Shown here: positions 7,696 through 15,487 of the stretch, one piece after another
Layout of the letters: the number at the start of each line of letters is the position of its first letter
How positions within the stretch are numbered: position 1 is the first letter of the stretch
From: an uncultured Erysipelotrichaceae bacterium
GTDB taxonomy: Bacteria; Bacillota_I; Bacilli_A; RFN20; CAG-826
Reading direction: 5' to 3'
Assembly: GCA_902801805.1 (NCBI GenBank)
Contig: CADCJP010000006.1
Span: 1 to 25,002 of the forward strand
DNA: 25,002 bases
Made by a program: the position numbers and the translations under genes
The notes under the pieces: generated by a model
What the model was told of the DNA's origin: nothing
The model's input: the letters and a program-made list of their open reading frames with translations, nothing else
Databases searched by the model: none

Positions 7696-8253
7696 ATCAT
7701 CGACAATCGCTACGCCAATAACAAAAAACCTGGCAACAACAACCAAAACAAAGATTTAGTTAATGAAAACGTTCGTTTTCCAGAAGTCCTTTTAATCGGA
7801 CCAAATGGTGAACAAATCGGTACAATGTCTTCTCGCGAGGCACAATTCAAGGCCAATGAATACGATATGGACCTTCTTTGTGTGGCGCCTAACGCCAAAC
7901 CTCCAGTTTGCAAGATTATCAATTACAGCAAATATCGCTTTGAACAACAAAAGAAAGCCAAAGAAGCCAAGAAAAATCAACACGTTGTAGAAGTTAAGGA
8001 AGTCCAATTAACACCACAAATCGGTGGTCATGATATGGATACCAAAGCCAGAGCCGCGCAAAAATTCTTAGAAGCCGGTAACAAAGTTAAAGTTGGTGTG
8101 CGTTTCCGTGGTCGTCAAATGACTCATATCGAAGTCGGTCAGGAAGTCATGGATAAGTTCATCGCTCAATTAAGTGAATACGCGAATATTGAAAAGCCAT
8201 CAGCCATGGAAGGCCGTTGGATGTATGCAATACTCGCCCCAAAGAAGAAGTAG
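7696..8253 (+). CDS. infC: Translation initiation factor IF-3, non-canonical start codon
   Basis: IF-3 binds the 30S subunit, keeps it from joining 50S and checks the start codon. From the ATC at 7696 the protein has 185 residues, normal for the family. It shows the N-domain 'VLLIGPNGEQIGTMSSREA', the basic linker rich in Lys, and the C-domain EVQLTPQIGGHDMDTK ... RFRGRQMTH. No ATG or TTG lies after the ribosome site AAAGGAG (7679-7685). The only GTG (7687) is one base from it. The ATC codons at 7696 and 7699 have workable spacing, ATA at 7690 is less likely. E. coli and Bacillus infC use AUU for self-regulation, so AUC fits. A TTG at 7612 would lie upstream of the terminator and is rejected. 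Confidence 0.92.
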   Translation: MIDNRYANNKKPGNNNQNKDLVNENVRFPEVLLIGPNGEQIGTMSSREAQFKANEYDMDLLCVAPNAKPPVCKIINYSKYRFEQQKKAKEAKKNQHVVEVKEVQLTPQIGGHDMDTKARAAQKFLEAGNKVKVGVRFRGRQMTHIEVGQEVMDKFIAQLSEYANIEKPSAMEGRWMYAILAPKKK

Positions 8254-8265
8254 GAGGAAAATATT

Positions 8266-8460
8266 ATGCCAAAAATGAAAAGCAAAAGAGCTTTAATGAA
8301 AAGAATTAAGCTCACAGGCACAGGCAAAGTCGTCAGACATCACGCCTATGTTTCACATTTAGCCCCACACAAAACCACAAAACAAAAGAGACACTTAATG
8401 AAGTCTGCTGTCTTACACAAGACAGACTACAAGAGAATTAAATTTCTCATCGTTAAATAA
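8266..8460 (+). CDS. rpmI: 50S ribosomal protein L35
   Basis: The product is 64 residues, strongly basic, beginning MPKMKSKRALMKR with the typical 'KxKxxH' type tail (TTKQKRHLMKSAV). It is a small component of the large ribosomal subunit. TAGGAGG precedes the ATG at a normal distance. It sits 12 bases after infC and 15 before rplT in the classic operon, which is controlled by the leader upstream of infC. Confidence 0.97.
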   Translation: MPKMKSKRALMKRIKLTGTGKVVRHHAYVSHLAPHKTTKQKRHLMKSAVLHKTDYKRIKFLIVK

Positions 8461-8475
8461 GGAGGACACTAGAAT

Positions 8476-8826
8476 ATGGCAAGAGTTAAAGGTGGCACAG
8501 TCACACACGCCCGTCGTAAAAGAGTTTTAAAAAGAGCCTCTGGTTATTTCGGTAGCAAACACTTATTATTCAAAACTGCGAAAGAACAAGTCATGCACAG
8601 CTTACGCTATGCATACATCTCCCGTAGAGACAGAAAGAGAGATTTCCGTAAATTATGGATCAGACGTATCAACGCTGCTTGCAGATTAAACGATATCTCT
8701 TATAGCAAATTCATGTTCGGTTTAAAACAAGCTAACATCAACATCAACCGTAAGATGTTATCTGAATTAGCCATCAATGATCCAAAAGCTTTCGCTGATT
8801 TAGTGAAAACTGCTAAAAAGGCTTAA
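8476..8826 (+). CDS. rplT: 50S ribosomal protein L20
   Basis: The 116 residues are the usual length. [19 protein letters not shown] and the following basic helix, then [23 protein letters not shown], are diagnostic. L20 binds 23S rRNA early in assembly of the large subunit. In Firmicutes it also represses its own operon through the infC leader. AAGGAGG lies directly upstream. A strong bidirectional terminator follows. Confidence 0.98.
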   Translation: MARVKGGTVTHARRKRVLKRASGYFGSKHLLFKTAKEQVMHSLRYAYISRRDRKRDFRKLWIRRINAACRLNDISYSKFMFGLKQANININRKMLSELAINDPKAFADLVKTAKKA

Positions 8827-8847
8827 TTAAGTTAATCAAATAAAAAT

Positions 8848-8872
8848 GCTGAGCAAACGCTCAGCTTTTTTT
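8848..8872. terminator. Bidirectional terminator between rplT and the DUF2357-like gene
   Basis: The perfect 7-bp stem GCTGAGC / GCTCAGC with loop AAAC is followed by seven T on the plus strand and by ATTTTTATTTG on the minus strand. The TGA of the minus-strand gene lies inside the stem. Confidence 0.85.
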
Positions 8873-10351
8873 GTCTTCGTTTTTCTCTATTTTGTGTACC
8901 TTTTTGCAATACGGGCAAACACAGGATAAATCATTAGTGATCTTCGTGATATTACGGTAATGCATCAAGCCTTCCACCATTCTCTTTTGGAAACGTTTGT
9001 TCTTCGCGAGTTCTTCCTCGTATGGCTTTAACTTATAGTTTTTAATATCGGTAATGAAGTAATCTTTATTCTCTTCTTCACAGTGTGTCTTAATGATTTC
9101 TGTACGGCAAACATCACAGTAATAGATATTATTTTCTTTGACCATCTTACCACCACAGAATGGGCAGTTATCAAAGTCATCACTGGAATAAACCATACCT
9201 TTAAGAAGTATTTGTTGAATACGTCTAAATGAATCGATATTGTTAATAGAAACAAGAATATCGTCAGTCTCAAATTCAGGAGATAAGACGTGCGTTTCTA
9301 CTTCCGCATTTGGGAACTTAATAGCGTCTAAAGAAGGCACTAAGAATATTTTATATTCTTTATCTTTAAAGAATGTTAACTCTAAAGCGGGATGGCCTTC
9401 TACTTTCGTATCTTTTAAAGTTAATTGATATTCTTTAAATGAGAAATGAAGATTAAGTTTCTTAAAGTTAATCTTATCATCTTTAGGCATTTGGAAATTG
9501 AAGTGACCAATAGAGAAGATAGTTAAGAGCTTACAGAAACATAAGTACTCTTTAGGATCGATATCTTCTTTGATGTCTTCAACATCGTTACCATAGATAT
9601 TTTTCATAAAGCGATAGATCTTTTGATAATCCTTGTGCATCGCTAAAATGTTGGTTTTTCTTAGTTTGATTTTGCCTTTAACTTTACGCGCTTGTACGAA
9701 TACTGGGCGTTTGAGTCTCGCTTCTAAAACGGAAATAATGAATTCCATTCTAGCGATGAGCTTTAAAGCAATATCGGAATAGTCAGCAAACGAACGAATA
9801 TAGCCGGTTTCTAGCTTGCCTAACGCTAAATAATAGGATAAGTGATTTTCCCTCTGTAAGAGGTCAATTTCGAGCTTATTATGGGCAAAGACTAAATCAG
9901 AGAGAAGACGATTATAATGACGGACATAATTAAGACAATATGAAACGCATCTAGCAAAGACAACGTTTTCATAAATTGCGTAGTTATCACGATAGTTATT
10001 AGTTAATAACTTTCTGGGTCTGATACCATCTTCAGTTAAGTCTTCCCATAACTCTGAATGGTTAGAAGCATAACTCATTGTTTTAGTGTTAATAAGTCGT
10101 ACCGCTTCCACTGGGACAAGGACGTCTTCATCAATAAGATGGACGATTGGGGTGGCAAAGATTCTCTTTATCGCCCCGAGTGTTTTTTCAATTTCACTAA
10201 TACCGGCATCAATTTCTTTAAAATCCACTGATTCTAAAGAAGTGAAGAGATTGATATTAGTGACGGAATAATAATCAAACTCAGGATATGTAATGTTGTC
10301 GAATTGGCTAATAAACCTAATGGCATCTTTATATCCTAAAGATTTGGTCAT
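8861..10351 (-). CDS. DUF2357-like protein with C-terminal zinc ribbons, partner of a membrane McrB-like ATPase
   Basis: The 496 residues have no membrane segment. The middle shows a pattern I associate with DUF2357 partners of McrB-like ATPases: IYENVVFARCVSYCL (about 126-140), then a long helical part, then LKRPVF and KTNILAMHKDYQKIYRFM. In related proteins a PD-(D/E)XK nuclease follows. Here I find no such motif; instead there is a beta-rich stretch, a zinc ribbon (CPFC 396-399, CDVC 412-415) and a second CPYC (479-482) with a nearby His. The start lies one base after the stop of the ATPase gene, with GAGGA eight bases upstream, so the two are translationally coupled. The role is unknown. 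A regulatory or DNA/RNA-binding subunit is inferred. The family assignment is moderate. Confidence 0.6.
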   Translation of the reverse strand: MTKSLGYKDAIRFISQFDNITYPEFDYYSVTNINLFTSLESVDFKEIDAGISEIEKTLGAIKRIFATPIVHLIDEDVLVPVEAVRLINTKTMSYASNHSELWEDLTEDGIRPRKLLTNNYRDNYAIYENVVFARCVSYCLNYVRHYNRLLSDLVFAHNKLEIDLLQRENHLSYYLALGKLETGYIRSFADYSDIALKLIARMEFIISVLEARLKRPVFVQARKVKGKIKLRKTNILAMHKDYQKIYRFMKNIYGNDVEDIKEDIDPKEYLCFCKLLTIFSIGHFNFQMPKDDKINFKKLNLHFSFKEYQLTLKDTKVEGHPALELTFFKDKEYKIFLVPSLDAIKFPNAEVETHVLSPEFETDDILVSINNIDSFRRIQQILLKGMVYSSDDFDNCPFCGGKMVKENNIYYCDVCRTEIIKTHCEEENKDYFITDIKNYKLKPYEEELAKNKRFQKRMVEGLMHYRNITKITNDLSCVCPYCKKVHKIEKNEDKKS

Positions 10352-10352
10352 T

Positions 10353-13055
10353 CTAGAAGTCCTCGTTAATCTTATTAATAATGAAGGAAGCGCATTCCAT
10401 TAAGCCTAACTTTTCAAAAGCGTGAGCGAGTTCTTCTTTGTTTTCCACACTCTTGAATTCGAGCTTAGCAACGACTTTACTTAATAAAATCTTTTCGATA
10501 GCTTCGTCCACCATTTTTCTTGGTTCAGTGAAGCAAGAGCAGTAAACGGAAACGAATGTTTCAATTTGCTTTTCAACACGGTTACCAAAGGAAATGTTGT
10601 ATGGTCTAAGAAGAGCTTCCACTTCTTTAATTGTTGGACTTGTTGAAGCATCAAAGGCAAACGATTTAACAGCTTCATCGATTAATTGTTTGAAGACATT
10701 ATAGTCTAAGAAGCGTTTATCAATTGGTTCGTTGAACGCTTTGATCTTATCCGCTCTAGCGGAGAAGTTCATGGTCATCGCACGGTCATAGACTTTATCA
10801 GAGATTTCGAATGTTGATTCGTCTCTATTCGCGGTACCGATAAACCAAACGTTTGTTGGAACTTTTAATGTATGACCTTTGATTAATTGTTTATAAGAAA
10901 GGTTTTGACCACCTTTAATATTCTTAAGTTGGACGTTAAGTAACTTAAATTCACGCTTATCTTCTTCATTTTCCATTAAGGAAAGGAAGTCACTGAAGTA
11001 GTATTCAATACGGGATAAGTTCATTTCATCGAGAACGATGAATGTAATGACATCTGGAGAGAATTTAGAACGGTATAAAGCTTGCGCGAATTTTTTAGGA
11101 GTGAATTTACCAGAGAATTCGTTATAGTAACCGATTAATTCGTTCTTATCTTTCCAAGAGGATTCAACTTCGACGATATAGGCATCACCAAAGATGGCTT
11201 CAGCGAAGATTTTTGGTAAAGATGTTTTACCTGTACCAGACATACCTTGAAGGATGCTTAATTTAGAGGAACCTAAACCAGCGATGAATTGGGCTATTTC
11301 ACTTTCTTTATAAGAAAGGTGTAATCTAGATTCTTTTGCGTATTCCACGATGAATCTCACAATTGTTGGTAAGGAAGCATTCTTGAATGATTCTTGCTTT
11401 CTTTGTTCAACGTTAAGTAAGATTTCATCTTCTTCGGCGTCGATTTCACTGAAGGCTGGGCAGGCATCGAAGTCTCTGCTTCTCGCATCAGAAACATCTT
11501 CTCTACCTAATGGGGAACCACCACCGGCTGGAGCAAGAGCACCGAATTCATCATTGATGTTAACGTCAATGCCTTCATCTTTAAGATATTTGGAGAATGG
11601 TCTCACAAAGATTAAAGCAATGAGCAAGACTAAACCAGCAGCGGCAAAGTAAATAGTTTGTGAAGAAATCTTAGTTGTATATTCAAACGAGAGATCCGCA
11701 CCATAGTAATCAAGGATTTCCATCAATGTGGAGTTATTGATTCTTTCAGCGATTTGGTAGTATTTGCCAAATAAAGCCACACTCACGATTGCAATGAAGG
11801 AAGCAATAATAGAAATAAATGAAACCTTATAGAAGAATTTGGATCTTCTAATATATAAGGAAACAGTTGTGCTGACCATAATAACAATCGCTACTAGCAA
11901 GAAATAGATTAATAAAGCAAAAGCTTGATATTCCGCTTTATGGATATCATGGAAATTCTTTAACATGGAGAAACCATTAATCCTCACCACTGTTAATTCA
12001 AAGTCAGTTTCAAAGTTAATAACGATGATGTTGGACATTAAAGCAGCAATTAATAAACCAATAAAGGCTAATGTGAAACCTAAAGCAATTGTTCTATTAA
12101 GGAATTTTGGATCTTTTTGTTTTTCTTTTCTTTCGATGAATTTAGAAACAAAGATCGCATTAGCAATAACGACGATTGCATTAATAATAATAGGAATATA
12201 AGCGGAGCTATAGGTGGATAATGGTTCATCATCAAAGATGAGACCTTCCATCACTAATTCCTCTTTCGCGGATTTAGCGAAGGCGAATTGAACGATAATG
12301 GCAAAGATATAGAAAATCACAGTTAAGGCAAATGAAACGTATAAGGCCTTACGTGCTTTCTTATAGAACTTTTGTGCGTCATTTTTAAAGTAAGTGATGA
12401 CGTTTGAGAAGTAGATAATTTCAAAAATAAAGATGATAAAGAAGGCGACAAATGAGATGAGATTAACTAATCTAGCGTCGTCTTTTAAGGCATCAAATAA
12501 TGTGAAATATGGTGTTTTATTAAAGTAACAAACTGGAATAATAAAGATTAAGAATGAGGTAAATAAAGAAACCGCGAGAACCACTAAAGTGATGATTGAG
12601 GCTCTAAGTTCTTCTTTCTTAGTAGGAAGCTTAGCGACCACTTCTGGATTCTTATTCTTATGAAAGAAATAAACTAAATAGGCTAATATGATAAGCGCTA
12701 AGATAAAGGCAAGGATTGGGAATACAAGATTATAAATCTTATTAGCTGCAGCAACGATAATGAGCAATAAGCCAATAACGGAACTACTAATTGCCGCTGT
12801 TAGGCTGCGCTTTTTATAGATTTCTGTAGCGACGCCAGAGATGGCCACTAAGAAATTAATCGCCGTCATGCCAAGCACGAGAGCATGAATAATCTTTGGT
12901 CCAACCTCTACTTCAAGTTCATCAGCGGCAAAGAAAGCAAACGTGTTTCCTTCCTTCATACCAGTAAAGAAAAATAGAACTAGGAAGATGGCTTCCAAAG
13001 ATAGTAACGCAATAGTCACAATGCGTCTAATTTTGAAGTCTGTGAATAATTTCAT
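10353..13055 (-). CDS. Twelve-helix membrane protein fused to an McrB-like AAA+ ATPase
   Basis: The 900 residues comprise about twelve hydrophobic helices in the first 490. A short Ala/Gly/Asp-rich linker (about 505-545) and a cytoplasmic AAA+ module follow. The module has Walker A GMSGTGKT (604-611), Walker B FIVLDE (672-677) followed by MNLSRIEYYFSDFLSLME, and an N-x-D sensor GTANRDES (N743, D745). The Walker B tail and N-x-D are typical of the McrB branch, whose best-known member is a GTPase that drives DNA translocation with the McrC nuclease. Fusion to a polytopic membrane domain is unusual. Base composition resembles the neighbours, with no mobility genes, so it looks resident. A weak GAGG precedes the ATG. 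Whether it uses GTP or ATP cannot be told. Confidence 0.75.
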   Translation of the reverse strand: MKLFTDFKIRRIVTIALLSLEAIFLVLFFFTGMKEGNTFAFFAADELEVEVGPKIIHALVLGMTAINFLVAISGVATEIYKKRSLTAAISSSVIGLLLIIVAAANKIYNLVFPILAFILALIILAYLVYFFHKNKNPEVVAKLPTKKEELRASIITLVVLAVSLFTSFLIFIIPVCYFNKTPYFTLFDALKDDARLVNLISFVAFFIIFIFEIIYFSNVITYFKNDAQKFYKKARKALYVSFALTVIFYIFAIIVQFAFAKSAKEELVMEGLIFDDEPLSTYSSAYIPIIINAIVVIANAIFVSKFIERKEKQKDPKFLNRTIALGFTLAFIGLLIAALMSNIIVINFETDFELTVVRINGFSMLKNFHDIHKAEYQAFALLIYFLLVAIVIMVSTTVSLYIRRSKFFYKVSFISIIASFIAIVSVALFGKYYQIAERINNSTLMEILDYYGADLSFEYTTKISSQTIYFAAAGLVLLIALIFVRPFSKYLKDEGIDVNINDEFGALAPAGGGSPLGREDVSDARSRDFDACPAFSEIDAEEDEILLNVEQRKQESFKNASLPTIVRFIVEYAKESRLHLSYKESEIAQFIAGLGSSKLSILQGMSGTGKTSLPKIFAEAIFGDAYIVEVESSWKDKNELIGYYNEFSGKFTPKKFAQALYRSKFSPDVITFIVLDEMNLSRIEYYFSDFLSLMENEEDKREFKLLNVQLKNIKGGQNLSYKQLIKGHTLKVPTNVWFIGTANRDESTFEISDKVYDRAMTMNFSARADKIKAFNEPIDKRFLDYNVFKQLIDEAVKSFAFDASTSPTIKEVEALLRPYNISFGNRVEKQIETFVSVYCSCFTEPRKMVDEAIEKILLSKVVAKLEFKSVENKEELAHAFEKLGLMECASFIINKINEDF

Positions 13056-13077
13056 AATTATAGCCTCAACACTTATG

Positions 13078-13123
13078 ATAATAGTATCGTTACTATTATA
13101 AAGATTATTATGATTAAATCAAA
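13078..13123 (-). promoter_or_regulatory. Promoter and operator-like inverted repeat of the McrB-like operon
   Basis: On the minus strand TTTGAT (13118-13123), 17 bases and TATAAT (13095-13100) form a plausible promoter. A perfect 9-bp inverted repeat (ATAATAGTA-ACGA-TACTATTAT, 13078-13099) overlaps the last five bases of the -10 and the start site. This is where a repressor would bind. Confidence 0.55.
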
Positions 13124-13136
13124 CAATTTATCTAGC

Positions 13137-13158
13137 AAAAAACGCCAACTAGTGGCGT
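13137..13158 (-). terminator. Terminator of the ezrA-nifS-thiI operon
   Basis: On the minus strand the stem ACGCCA / TGGCGT with a five-base loop is followed by a T-run. It begins six bases after the thiI stop, separating thiI from the McrB-like operon. Confidence 0.75.
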
Positions 13159-13163
13159 CTTGC

Positions 13164-14354
13164 TTAAAGTAAATTATCCTCTTGTTGATTTGGAGAGATG
13201 ATTTTTACTTCAATGTTGTTGAGTGCTTCTTTAATTAATGTTTCGTAATCGAATTTCTTTTCAAAAGCTTCCACTTCATCTTGATGAGGCATAGTCTTAG
13301 GAGCTTTTGGTGTAAAGATTGTACAACAATCTTCATATGGTCTAATGGAGATATCGTAGGTGCCAATCTTTTTACTAATCTCAATAATTTCTAATTTATC
13401 GGTGGTCGCTAATGGACGAATAACTGGTGTATTAGTGACTGCGTTAATAACATGCATGGATTGTAATGTTTGTGACGCCACTTGACCAATTGATTCACCA
13501 CTACTGATGACTGGACATCTTCTGCGTTTAGATAAAGCGTCCGCTAGGCGGAACATCATTCTTCTCATTAAAGTAATGCAGTAGCTTTCAGGGGCATTAT
13601 CATAAATTGCTTCTTGAATCTTGGTAAATGGAACAATGTGCAATCTAATACGTGTTTGATATCTATTTAAAACATGTAACAAGTCTTCGAGTTTATAGAT
13701 AACACCCATTTGTGTATATGGTGGGGAAGCAAAGTGGATACATTCAATGCTGACACCTCTTTTCATCATGAGATAAGCGGCAACAGGTGAATCAATACCA
13801 CCACTCAACATATGCATGGTTTTACCACCAACACCTAATGGATATCCCCCAGCGCCTAAGAATGTCTTTGTGAAGATATAAGTGGCTTCTTGTCTCACTT
13901 CAATAGAAAGTAAGATTTCTGGATTATGAACATCGACTTTAAGTTCTGGCGTATTTCTTAAAACATGGCTAGCGACAATACGGGTAATTTCATCAGAAAT
14001 AATAGGGTATGTCTTATCGCCTCTTTTGACTTTGACTTTAAAGGTTTTACCTTTTTCTTCTTTCATTAGTGCTAAAGCACTATTTTTGATATCTTCGATG
14101 TCTTTACTAGCACGATACACTAAAGAAAGAGCGTGGATACCAGAAACATCTTGTAGTCTTTCAATGATTGGTTCGTATTGGAGATTATTTAAGCCGACAT
14201 AGATATGGTCATATCGCACATCAAAAGAGAGTTCTGGCCAATCTTTAAGGGCATTTTTAATGTTGTCCGCGAGAGTACGGATAAAGTCTTTTTTGTTTTT
14301 GCCTTTAGTGGATAATTCACCAAAGCGGATCATGATATGGTCGTAGGTGATCAT
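13164..14354 (-). CDS. thiI: tRNA 4-thiouridine / thiamine sulfurtransferase ThiI
   Basis: ThiI adenylates U8 of tRNA and transfers sulfur to make 4-thiouridine; many ThiI proteins also supply sulfur for the thiamine thiazole. The 396 residues hold an N-terminal ferredoxin-like and THUMP region (about 60-165) and a PP-loop SGGIDSPVA (184-192). The C-terminal EDCCTIFTPKAPKT carries the conserved Cys. There is no rhodanese extension, as in Bacillus, where the adjacent desulfurase passes sulfur directly. The ATG overlaps the desulfurase stop by four bases, with AAGGAG upstream. The order ezrA-desulfurase-thiI matches Bacillus. Confidence 0.95.
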   Translation of the reverse strand: MITYDHIMIRFGELSTKGKNKKDFIRTLADNIKNALKDWPELSFDVRYDHIYVGLNNLQYEPIIERLQDVSGIHALSLVYRASKDIEDIKNSALALMKEEKGKTFKVKVKRGDKTYPIISDEITRIVASHVLRNTPELKVDVHNPEILLSIEVRQEATYIFTKTFLGAGGYPLGVGGKTMHMLSGGIDSPVAAYLMMKRGVSIECIHFASPPYTQMGVIYKLEDLLHVLNRYQTRIRLHIVPFTKIQEAIYDNAPESYCITLMRRMMFRLADALSKRRRCPVISSGESIGQVASQTLQSMHVINAVTNTPVIRPLATTDKLEIIEISKKIGTYDISIRPYEDCCTIFTPKAPKTMPHQDEVEAFEKKFDYETLIKEALNNIEVKIISPNQQEDNLL

Positions 14355-15487
14355 TGTTTAATCTCCTTAATAATAGTTTCTAAGTTTTTAATGAGGTCTT
14401 CCACCTCTTCTAATGTGTTATCTCTTCCAAAAGAAACACGGATAGTATTGTGAGCGATGTTTAAGTCATTGGTCATGGCGTAGACCACCGCACTATAGTC
14501 TTCATGTTTAGCGTGACAAGCGGATAAAGAAGAAACCATAATTCCTCTATTTGATAAAGCTTCAACCACCACGCTTGCCTTATGGTGAAGAAGAGAGAAA
14601 TTAACAATATATGGATTCTCTTCGAAGTGGGAATTGATGAAATATTTATCTTGATTATCTTTTAGATAATCTAATAATCTTTTACTTAAAGTTTTAACGT
14701 GTTCGTAGTCTTTAGCCTGGTTAGAAATCGCAATTCTTAAGGCTTTTGCTAAAGAAGCGGAAAGAGCTAATGTGTTCGTACCACTTCTTAAGTTATTTTC
14801 TTGACCACCACCATTATTAATGGCTTTAAGAATAATCTTCTTTTCTTTAACTAATAAACCTGAGCCTAATAAACCATGAATCTTATGTCCCGCAATTGAG
14901 AACATATCGATATTTTCTAAATCTAATGGGATTTTACCAATGGCTTGAACCATATCGACATGGAAAGCAATTTTTGGGAATTTCTTAAGATATTCACCAA
15001 CTTCTTTAATTGGGTTAATAGCCCCTGTTTCATTATTGACCATCATGAGGGAAACTAAGATGGTATTTTCCTTAATTGCGGCCTTCAAAGTTTTAACCTC
15101 TACTGCGCCATTTTCATTTACTGGAAGAACGGTCACTTCATAGCCAAAATTTTGAAGTTCTAGAACTGTGTTTAAAACGGAAGGATGCTCACTCGCACTG
15201 GTGATGATGTGATTACCACGTGTACGATTAGCGAAGCAATATCCTTTGATCGCTAGATTATTAGCCTCAGTAGCACCACTAGTAAAAATCACTTCGTGAT
15301 GCGTGAGTTTAAGAACATTTAAAATTTGCTCACGGCTTTTATCTAATAAGCGTGATGCTTCTTGTCCAAGAGAATGAATGCTGCTTGGATTAGCAAAGTA
15401 TTTGAGAGTGATTTGGTTATATGAATCTAAAACTTCTGGATCAACTTTGGCGGTAGCAGCGTTATCGAGATAAATGATATTAGCCAT
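14351..15487 (-). CDS. Cysteine desulfurase (NifS/IscS family)
   Basis: This PLP enzyme takes sulfur from cysteine and forms a persulfide for ThiI. The 378 residues start at MANIIYLDNAATAKVDPEV, the conserved family N-terminus. The lysine that binds PLP is K202 in SIAGHKIHG, and the acceptor cysteine is C324 in SLSACHAKHED. An in-frame ATG 45 bases upstream would add 15 residues inside ezrA and is rejected. The chosen start overlaps the ezrA stop by eight bases and has an AGG at eight bases. It corresponds to B. subtilis NifZ by position between ezrA and thiI. Confidence 0.93.
   Translation of the reverse strand: MANIIYLDNAATAKVDPEVLDSYNQITLKYFANPSSIHSLGQEASRLLDKSREQILNVLKLTHHEVIFTSGATEANNLAIKGYCFANRTRGNHIITSASEHPSVLNTVLELQNFGYEVTVLPVNENGAVEVKTLKAAIKENTILVSLMMVNNETGAINPIKEVGEYLKKFPKIAFHVDMVQAIGKIPLDLENIDMFSIAGHKIHGLLGSGLLVKEKKIILKAINNGGGQENNLRSGTNTLALSASLAKALRIAISNQAKDYEHVKTLSKRLLDYLKDNQDKYFINSHFEENPYIVNFSLLHHKASVVVEALSNRGIMVSSLSACHAKHEDYSAVVYAMTNDLNIAHNTIRVSFGRDNTLEEVEDLIKNLETIIKEIKQ

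Noticed and set aside
11350..11652. 100-residue open frame antisense to the McrB-like gene
   Set aside because: It mirrors the codon pattern of the real gene, has low-complexity Ser/Lys content and no supporting ribosome site.
8861..13055. Recently acquired defence island
   Set aside because: No integrase, transposase, tRNA, direct repeats or change in base composition at either side; the operon is flanked by core genes and ordinary terminators.
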